Source: Aspidapion aeneum (taxonomy: Eukaryota; Arthropoda; Insecta; Coleoptera; Brentidae). From it: DNA of 64,000 bases. The stretch is from contig CAUYVT010000053.1 of NCBI GenBank assembly GCA_963576565.1, positions 62,001-126,000 on the forward strand. The letters run 5' to 3'. Each line of letters starts with the position of its first letter. The stretch's first letter is position 1. Shown in pieces: positions 56,303-64,000 of this stretch. Made by a program: the position numbers and the translations under genes. The notes below the pieces were generated by a model that was given only the letters and a program-made list of their open reading frames with translations, searched no databases and was not told the DNA's origin.

Positions 56303-57675
56303 ATGTTTAAAAGCAAAAAAAGTGTACCATCACCTGTGGAACTTGTTTTAAAAATTAGCGAAAAGCCCAAACAAAATCAAGAAAAAATGGATAATGCCGA
56401 ATTATTTCAGGATAGCCATGCTAGAACACAAAATGAAGAAGTTTTATATAGCGAATGGAAAACATCCCAAAACGAAAAAAATTCACTTAGTGTACAAGTG
56501 GATTATCTCCAAAGTCAACTGGAAAGTATGCAAAGAAAATTTGCAGATTTAGAGACAAAAGTCACTAAAAAAGAAGAGTCTGACATGGACTACATTACTG
56601 ATGAGGACGATCTGGCAAGAGAAACTGAGTGGATCAGACAAAAAGGAAAAGGTTGGAAAAAACGTCGAATGGATACTTCACTCTCACCACCATAACAAAG
56701 CTCGGGCACTGGAGAGCCCTCCAATAAAACACAAAATGAAGAATCCCCAACTAAGGTTAAAAAAGCTCCATTACCTCCACCGATTATGGTAAATGGCGTA
56801 AATAATTTTAATGATATTTATGAAAAGTTAAATATCATACAAGGAGTTAAAATAAAAGTTTTAAATAACGAAAATATTAAAATAAATGTACAAGACGCAG
56901 ACAGCTATCGGCTGATTACTAAAATGCTTAATGAAATAAAGCATCAATGGCACTCATACGAAAACAAACAAATAAGGCCAATTAGAGTAATAGCGAATAG
57001 GCTACACTTCTCATGTGACCCACAAAAAATTGTAGCTGATCTACAAAAAAAAAGGTTTTAAGGCACTGGAGGCCAGCAACAAACTTAAGTGGAGAACAAG
57101 ACAACCTCTTAACATGTTTATGCTCACATTTAGCCACGATGAAGATATCAACAAAATTTTTGAAATTTCCAGTATCCTTGGGATTAAAGTGGAAATAAAA
57201 GCACTAAAAACCTCAAAGTTAGTCCCTCAATGCAAAAGATGCCAATCTTATGGACACATGCAAAAATATTGCGCTAAAGAACAACGTTGCGTGAAATGCA
57301 CGGGGAAACATCTTACTGTAGAATGCCCCAAACCAAAAGAATCTGAGCCAAAATGCATCCACTGTGGAGGCAAGCATCCTGCTAACTACAGAGGATGCCT
57401 TGTTGCTAAGGAAATACAAAAATTGAAAAATAAACCTAAGAAACCGAAGACAAAACCAACAGACAAGAAACACAGTCACACAAAACTCTGTGACAAGGAC
57501 ATACAGCCAAGTAGCAGCAACAGCTACTATTTCTGATATTAATATCAGTAGTCAAAATACTATGGAACAAATACTACAATTAATTTTGGAGAAATTGAAC
57601 AAACTTGATGAGCGATTAACTAAACTAGAAAGTAGCAATAACGGAGCTACCAATATGCCTCAAAATGGTCAGTAA
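56303..57675 (+). pseudogene. LINE ORF1 (Gag-like nucleic-acid-binding protein)
   Basis: The N-terminal part (130 codons to TAA 56693) contains a coiled coil (QVDYLQSQLESMQRKFADLE). The middle part after a shift (IMVNGVNNFNDIYEKL) is the typical segment before the RNA-binding fold. Another shift occurs in an A9 run near 57050. Three zinc knuckles follow: CKRCQSYGHMQKYC, CVKCTGKHLTVEC and CIHCGGKHPANYRGC. After a third shift near 57495 the C-terminus has TYSQVA and a short coiled coil (LEKLNKLDERLTKLE). Role: ribonucleoprotein formation. Confidence 0.9.
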
Positions 57676-58406
57676 TCTTAGAATCCTAGCTTGGAATGCG
57701 AATGGTCTCTTGCAACATCAGCAAGAAAAATTGACGTCTGTCTTGTGTCAGAAACGCATTTCACTAACCAGTCTCACATTAAATTTAAAGGTTATAAAGT
57801 GTATCATACAACTCACCCTAGCAATACTGCACATGGGGGAAGTGCTGTAATAATTAAAGAAAATATATCACACTATGAGGAGATGGGATATAAAACCATA
57901 GAGATTCAAGCTACATTAGTAAGTGTAAAAACCAAAACATATACATTAGTCATAAGTGCTGTCTATATACCACCAAGGCACTAACTAAAGAAAAATCAAT
58001 ATCTTAGTTTTCTCAGAAAATTAGGAAACCGTTTTATAATTGGAGGTGACTTTAATGCACAAAATACCTATTGGGGATCTAGACTGACGAATTCTAAAGG
58101 AAAAGAACTTTTGCAAGCTATTAGTGAATATCAATGTGAGCCGATATCAACGGGTAAGCCCACATACTATCCAACAGATCCAGGAAAAATTCCAGATCTA
58201 ATTGATTTTTTATAGTAAAAAATATATCTTTAAGTTTTGTAGATATAGAAGAAAGTTTTGATTTACACTCAGATCATTCACCTATTATTCTAACCCTTAG
58301 TAAAAACATAATAAAGAAAGAAGCAAATATCTCACTAGTTAATAAACTGACTGACTGGATTAGTTTTAAACAAAGTCTGTCAGAAAAAATAAACCTATCA
58401 GTACCA
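57665..58406 (+). pseudogene. LINE ORF2 endonuclease domain
   Basis: AP-endonuclease motifs appear in order: LRILAWNANGL (Asn), CLVSETHF (Glu), SAVYIPP, GGDFNAQNTYWGS (Asp/Asn), PDLIDF and HSDHSPI (Asp/His). Frameshifts near 57715 and 58210 and a TAA at 57982 interrupt it. Role: nicks the target DNA to prime reverse transcription. Confidence 0.88.
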
Positions 58407-60282
58407 TTGCAAACGCCAGAACAAATCGATAAAGAAGTTGAATATTTTGTTACAAATATTCAACAAGCAGCTTGGGAAAACAGTCCAAAACCAAAAAGAA
58501 TTTTTAAGGGAAAAAACTATCCAAAGGAAATTAGAGACCTTATATTGGAAAAAAGGAAACTAAGAAGAAAGTGGCAGCAAAGCCGTGATCCTCGGGACAA
58601 AACAAATCTCAACAACATGACGCAGCGCATTAGGCGAGAAATTCTAGTAATAAAAAATGAATCTATTAACCATTTTCTTAATGAACTTACAAATGATAAA
58701 AATAGCGACTATTCCCTTTGGAACGCAAGATTTTAAAAGACCAATTATCCAAATTCCACCCATACGAAAATCTAACAACCAGTGGGCAAGGAGTAACGAA
58801 GAAAAAGCAGATATTTTTGCAAGTCATTTAGAAAAAACATTTCAGCCCCACGAAGCACCAGATGAACACTTTCATTTAAATGAACCCCATCAAATCGAGG
58901 ACCATATTAAGCTTACATCCCCAAAAGAAATATTAATAGAAATCAAAAATATTAATTCGAAAAAAGGCCCAGGGTATGATCTTATTAACGGGGTAGTCAT
59001 AAAACAACTCCCCAGAAAAGCTATCGTAAAACTATGCAACCTAATTAATGCGTCTTTTAGGCTTAGGTATGTACCTAAATTGTGGAAAGTTGCAGAAGTT
59101 ATCATGATTCCAAAACCGGGAAAACCACTCCATGACGTGTCATCTTACAGGCCAATATCTTTGCTGCCAATTATATCCAAGCTCTATGAAAAATTATTGC
59201 TTAAAAGAATAAAACCCATCATAGAAAGACAAGAAATTATTCCGTCTCATCAATTTGGTTTTCGAGACAAGCATTCCACGATAGATCAAGTACACATAAT
59301 TACTAATATAATAGAAAAAGCACTAGAAGAGGAAAAAGTTTGTTCTGCAGTTTTTCTAGAAGTAGCACAAGCATTTGACAAAGTGTGGCATGAAGGCCTT
59401 AATTTTAAACTAAAACGGTTTCTGCCAAAACAATATTCGGATATTTTGGGATCATACATATCTGATAGACATTTTAGAGTAAAACAGGAAGACTCATACT
59501 CAAATTTAAGAAAAATTCAAGCAGGCGTGCCCCAGGGTAGCGTACTAGGCCCTTATCTATACTTATTATTCACTTGTGATATCCCAAAGCCAGAAAATTG
59601 TCACTTAGCAACATTTGCCGATGATACTGGTTTATTCACGGTAGAAAAATCTATTGAAAAATGCATAGAAAAATTTCAGGATGCATTCACCCAAGTTCAC
59701 AGTTGGACCACAAAGTGGCGAATGACATTAAATGAAACCAAATCAATTCATGTTGATTTTACAAACAAAAATATAAATCACATACAAATAAAAATGAACA
59801 ACATTCCAGTACCATATTCGAATCAGGCAAAATATCTTGATGCCAAATTGCGCTGGAAAGCACATGTTAAGAAAAAAAAAGAAGAACTTGAGATAAGGTA
59901 TAGAAAAATGAACTGGCTAATTGGAAGGAAGTCCAATTTAACAATTCATAATAAGTTACTGCTTTATAGACAAATACTGAAACCAGTATGGACATATGGT
60001 ATTCAACTATGGGGTTGTGCTAAAGAGAGTAACATTCTAGTTGTACAGAGATTTCAAAATAAAGTATTAAGAAACATTGTGAATGCACCTTGGTACGTTC
60101 GAAATAGTGACCTTCATCGAGATCTAAAAATCGAAACTGTACCAGAGACTATAAAAAAGTACGCAAAAAGCCATGAAGATAGACTCCATCGGCATGTGAA
60201 TGTGGAAGCAATTCAGCTTCTAGACAATACTATGCTAGTTCGAAGACTAAAAAGAGTGAAGCCGTTTGAGCTAGTAAACTAA
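58407..60282 (+). pseudogene. LINE ORF2 reverse transcriptase domain
   Basis: A frameshift near 58727 separates the N-terminal 109-codon segment from a 541-codon open stretch. RT motifs: KKGPGYDLINGVVIKQ, YRPISLLPIISKLYEK, QFGFRDKHSTIDQV, motif A VFLEVAQAFDKVW, AGVPQGSVLGP, motif C TFADDTGLF (FADD), then LGSYISDRHF and a C-terminal LWGCAKES block. In motif A the first catalytic Asp position is Glu (FLE in place of the usual FLD), which should disable catalysis. It ends at TAA 60280. Confidence 0.9.
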
Positions 60283-60704
60283 GTGAATTACACATAAAAC
60301 AAAATAATGCTATAAACACAACACAATTGTGAGTTACAGACTAAACAAAGCGGGGAGAACTGTTGAGTGAACCCTAAGTTTAAATCTGACTTTTCTAGTA
60401 AATTAAGTTAAAACAAAATTGCTAATTAGTCTTACTGACTAGATTGTAATAAAAAAAACACAGTGTGTTTGACAAATAAAAAAAAAAAAAACTTCCGGTG
60501 ACTTGACAGCCCTTGATTGAACCTATTTATACGATAACAAAATAAATTTATGTGGCTTTAGATGTCACCCACTTAGTGTATTGAAGCGCAATAGGTCCCT
60601 GTGTTTTTCAAAAACAGAATTTTTTTAAATTTCAATTATTTGCCTATATCTCTAAACAGAGACGTCAAAATGAAAAATTTATAATAATTTTAACGATAGG
60701 GCCA

Positions 60705-60945
60705 TAACCAGTGGCGGATCCAAGGGGGGGGGGGCACTAGGGGCACTTGCCCCCCCCCCCGAGAATTTTTTGAATATACAAAAAATGAGTAAAAAGTAAT
60801 GTTTTTGCTAATAAAAATTCAAAATTTTTCCCTGCGGCGCATGAAAGTGTCTATTGTTATTATCATCGGAATTACAACCACTGACTAATTCAATAAAATG
60901 CTGCTTAAAAAATCTAGCACCTCTGGATCCGCCCTTGGGGCCTAC
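60705..60945. mobile_element. MITE of about 235 bp with GTGGCGGATCCA ends
   Basis: Begins CAGTGGCGGATCCAAGGGG and ends CTGGATCCGCCCTTGG in inverse orientation. The interior has G12 and C12 runs. The other family C unit reads GGCCTACGAAGATC at this position without the insert (about 55486). The left GGCCATAAC and right GGCCTACC are probably a diverged 8-bp duplication, hAT-like. Confidence 0.7.
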
Positions 60946-61224
60946 CAAGATCTATAAACATCAGAGAAAAATTTTTAGATTAGCTTGGTACTTTTTGAGT
61001 TTTTGTCAAAAAACTATCAAAATTTGCCAAAAAGTGGTGCTTCTTTGAAGAGTCATATTTTAAGACGCCGACAATTTTAATTATCTCGACGGCGACAGAT
61101 GCGCTATTGTGTAGGCTTGCAAAAAAAATACATAGTTTATTACCGTTAAAATTGTGTCTTCCAGGTATAAACTAATTACACAAATCAAATTTTCAGTTTT
61201 CACATATTATGCCTATAGCAGGGA

Positions 61225-61745
61225 GTGGGGGGCTCAAATCAAATGTCTCGATTCCAATATAGAATTTAACGGGAGGCGCGTAGTTTCCCTTTCAAATATG
61301 GATTCCCAGAGGCCCGTACGGTTGATTCACACACTAATATAGTAGATATGGACTCCCATAGGCCTGTAGGGCCGAGAGTCAAATACTAATATAGAAATAA
61401 ATTGGAGTCCCGTAGGGCCGAGAGTAACATAATAATATAGAAATAAATTGGAGGCCCCCGAGAGTCACATTCCAATATCAAATTTAACGGGAGGCGCGTA
61501 GTTTCAATTTCAAATATGGATTCCCGGAGGCCCGTAGGGCCGAGAGTCACATACTAATATAGACATAAATTGGAGGCCCGTAGGGCCGAGAGGCACATTA
61601 TAATATAGAATTAAACTGGACGCGGGTAGTTTCCCTTTTAAATATGGATTCCCGGAGGCCCGTAGGGCCGAGAGTCACATACTAATATAGTGAATATGGA
61701 CGACTGGAGGACCGTATGGCCAAGAGTTACATTTTTATATAGAAC
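61225..61745. repeat. minisatellite with GGCCCGTAGGGCC units
   Basis: Six to seven units of about 50-75 bp share GGAGGCCCGTAGGGCCGAG and AGTCACATACTAATATAG. The first family C unit has only one decayed equivalent (55743-55830), so the array expanded in the right half. Confidence 0.8.
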
Positions 61746-62351
61746 TAAATTTCCCTTTTTTTCACGTCTAGCCTTTCATATTTGGCCCTTCACGGCCCGC
61801 CGTGCATTTGTAAAATATCTGACCCTTCGTCGCATGTCAGTGTCTGCCGCGTTCGTCGCGTCATGGCATCACTCTTTGCTACTTTAAAAAAAACTATGCG
61901 TCCGATTGACATTTTTCAAAAATCATTGTAATCCCTGATCTTTGATACACAAAGTTTACATAAGGTGTTATTAAGCAAAGGGTTCTCGAGTTATAACAAG
62001 TTATAAATTATTATAAATACGCGTTTTCGGGGCGAGCAATTGTTTAATAGGGAACTCCATATAAAAGCATTGGGAACGATATTTTCACATTGAAAAATAA
62101 ATGTTTCTGATAGTAATATTACTACATGCTTCTGGTGGAGTCATGAGCACACTTTATAGATTCAAAAAATGCAAAAAAATTTTTTTAACATTTTTGGAAA
62201 AACTACCCCCACCACCCCCTGCACACGACGATTTTTGGACGACCAGTCGATTTTGCATTCTTAGGGTGTAAGAAATGATATTAATTGTGTCTTACATTTT
62301 AGCAATGAAGTGCACACGGGGTGACACGATAGAAGCGGCTTTTAACTCTAC

Positions 62352-62396
62352 TAATAGGCTAGCTAGGAAGGTATCAAATCTGTCATAGATCCATCC
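62352..62396 (+). repeat. family B repeat, copy 4, right part
   Basis: AATAGGCTAGCTAGGAAGGTATC continues the copy broken at 40523. It is flanked by the diagnostic ATCTGTCATAGATCC end seen in other copies. Confidence 0.8.
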
Positions 62397-62399
62397 AAA

Positions 62400-63030
62400 A
62401 TCGACTCTTTTTTTTTAAATAATTTGTACAATGTAGCCAAACGCCGAACTTATTACAAATATGAACTAAGTTCATCTTCCATTTTTTGGTTATAGGCTGA
62501 ATCAAGCCTAAAAAATCAGAAATGCAGTTGAGGATTATTTGCCGGGTAAACTTTTTGTTTAGTCGTGTTTAACTTTACACCTTCATGAACTTCTTTTAAA
62601 TGTTTTTCTTAGATTAAAGTTTTTCAAATTGTACAGGGAGATCCAAAATTTTTAGTTATTATACTTGCTAACGTAGGTATCTGTTATTCTACACTAAGAT
62701 AAAAGGCAAGGTAGGTAGATACCTAGATAACTAAACTTTACACCCGTTAATAATTTTGGCTCTCAAATTTTTTTAGCCAAACCAGACAGCTTCATATTTT
62801 AGACATGTAGGTTGATAAGTTGTAATGACACAAAAAGCTGCTAGCTTATATTAAAATTAAAAAGTCACAAATGTTGTCGTCCCGTCAATTTATGTTGGTA
62901 AATTTGCCGCCGGCCGATTTGCCGCGGAGCAATTCCCCGCGAGAATTTTAGTTTTGTTTGTATTCTAATGTTTCGTATGTAGTAAACATATAAATATAAA
63001 TATAAACAAAAAAAAAATTTTTCTAAAAAA
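62400..63030. other. unassigned stretch
   Basis: AT-rich, with a local GCCGCCGGCCGATTTGCCGCGG block at about 62907-62928. No gene. Confidence 0.4.
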
Positions 63031-63043
63031 AATGTTTGTCAAT

Positions 63044-63324
63044 AATTGTTCAAAAAACTGTTATTAGCATTAATGGATTTTTACCAAAATCTAATCAGCT
63101 CGTTACAGTGTCAAACACTATTATACCTAAACATTTTAAAGAAATCAGTTCAGCGGTTTAAGAGCTATCGTGTTACGGACAGATATATACACACACACAC
63201 AGACAAACATCACGACGATATTGTTAAGTTTCACCCATTATAAATAACACATTTTCGGCATTATCTGAAAAAAAAAATTTTGCCGAAAGTAATACTTTCT
63301 CTAGCCATTGCTGCGTGGCAAGGT
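63044..63324 (-). repeat. family B repeat, copy 5, partial
   Basis: Minus-strand copy containing GTGTTACGGACAGATAT...ACACACAC and ending CTAGCCATTGCTGCGTGGC. The distal part is missing. Confidence 0.8.
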
Positions 63325-63329
63325 AAAAT

Positions 63330-64000
63330 TATTGGCTTTCATGGCTCTGCACAGGTTATTAATAGGTTTGTTTCTCTGTGGGGTAAATAATTCTGCTGCT
63401 AATTCTAATAGCATATAAAAACACGGGGCTTTTATTGTCCCGTATGAACCCCTTGCGAGACACGGGACTTTTAATCCAAATACGGGACATCGATGTTCTT
63501 TTTTTTTATTTAAGTATCTTAAAGAGCATCATGAACTTTTTTCTATCTTTAATAATAAAAAAGCTAGCAATGGTGGACACTTAACTTGGAGCACCCTGTA
63601 TATTATTTTCGTTAAATCAGGCTTTTGTAGAGCTCACTCAATCTCTGCAATACAGTGAGTTATTATTTTATAGAAGTGTATATAGTAAAATACCAATACT
63701 GCAAAAGTTAGCCCCAACCTTAATTACTTTTTCGAGCCCCGTCCTTTCCTTCAAATTGTTAATAAAATTAGTTTATATATTTTAGCTAGGCGGTTTCTTA
63801 TTTACATTTCTCCACTTAAATAATGTAAATATCATGAGGAAGCCGCTTAATTTAAAAAACAAACATTATTTAGTAATTAGATACATAAAAATATTCTATT
63901 TATTTTTTAAATTAATTTTTTTTTCTTTCTTTAAATTCACTTGTTGTTTATAGTTATATTATAGGTCCTTGCATTATTTGCAATTTGGTATTTGATAATT
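63330..64000. other. unassigned stretch to window end
   Basis: AT-rich; only short frames and no recognised repeat. An ACGGGAC motif recurs three times at 63420-63490. Confidence 0.4.

Larger units (their letters stand above)
56141..60490 (+). mobile_element. jockey-superfamily LINE, 4.35 kb, near full length
   Basis: It starts CAGTATTCGTT and ends in a poly(A) of about 14. A 14-bp target duplication ACTTCCGGTGACTT is at 56127-56140 and 60491-60504. The uninterrupted sequence is visible in the other family C unit at 55280. It encodes ORF1 with three CCHC knuckles, and ORF2 with AP-endonuclease and RT. ORF1 and ORF2 overlap in ATGGTCAGTAA. ORF1 has three frameshifts/stops and ORF2 at least four lesions, so the copy is inactive. 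Confidence 0.92.
40524..62351. mobile_element. family C foldback element, itself nested
   Basis: The outer arms are inverted copies. The left arm comprises 40524-40590 plus 54480-55205, and the right arm 61735-62351 in reverse. Shared blocks include GTGTGCACTTCATTGCTAAA, TGCAAAATCGACTGGTCG, CGTGTGCAGGGGGTGG and CGACGAACGCGGCAGACAC. The interior has two tandem units of about 845 bp (55258-56101 and 56102-56126 plus 60491-61330). It is flanked by TAATA (or ATA) inside a family B copy. No transposase frame is present. The right arm lacks about 160 bp relative to the left. It hosts Gypsy-2, the jockey LINE and a small MITE. Confidence 0.8.

Overview
The window reads as a repeat-dominated, AT-rich arthropod (most likely insect) nuclear chromosome segment. 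This rests on the mix of element types: a jockey-type LINE with three CCHC knuckles in ORF1, a mariner relic, Ty3/gypsy retrotransposons, many TA/TTA/8-bp target-site MITEs, and long (GACA)n microsatellite-bearing repeats. I see no complete host gene, rRNA, tRNA, CRISPR array or bacterial feature. The only host-like coding signals are a THAP-like exon with good splice sites at 21765-21926 and a weak terminal-exon candidate near 6242-6424. All coordinates and alignments were made by eye.

Layout. 1-1870: mirrored composite repeat with four palindromes and a (GACA)n tract. 4560-4700, 13677-14435 and 38080-38560: a repeat family that carries a hammerhead ribozyme motif. In the middle copy two intact-looking hammerheads sit exactly 512 bp apart inside 247-bp direct repeats, which is the retrozyme/Penelope-like architecture. 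5040-6090 and 9672-10115: two decayed copies of one LINE; the first carries a 58-bp perfect-hairpin insertion with an 8-bp target duplication whose empty site is visible in the second. 6481-8785: several MITEs and a tandem repeat. 16280-18510: a 2.2-kb element with long inverted arms. 22650-24310: minus-strand CR1/jockey-superfamily LINE lacking RT motif A. 25370-26240: minus-strand mariner relic. 29956-36299: a 6.34-kb gypsy element (Gypsy-1) with 415-bp LTRs, ATAT target duplication and many stops.

40101-62396 is a four-level nest. An approximately 0.46-kb repeat (family B) was split by a foldback element with long inverted arms (family C). Family C was then invaded by (i) a 13.9-kb minus-strand gypsy element (Gypsy-2) with LTRs near 3.0 and 3.5 kb built around 266-bp tandem repeats, (ii) a 4.35-kb jockey LINE with a 14-bp target duplication, and (iii) a small MITE. 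Gypsy-2 keeps long gag and pol reading frames and has three extra ORFs after integrase. One of these encodes a pair of zinc knuckles resembling the pair at the end of its own Gag.

How the parts work together. Gag, protease, RT, RNase H and integrase of each gypsy element would have formed the particle and copied or integrated the RNA; here almost every frame has a stop, indel or deletion, so both copies look inactive. The LINE copies are likewise broken. The short elements would depend on enzymes encoded elsewhere. The most unusual items are the ribozyme repeat family and the accessory-ORF, giant-LTR gypsy element.
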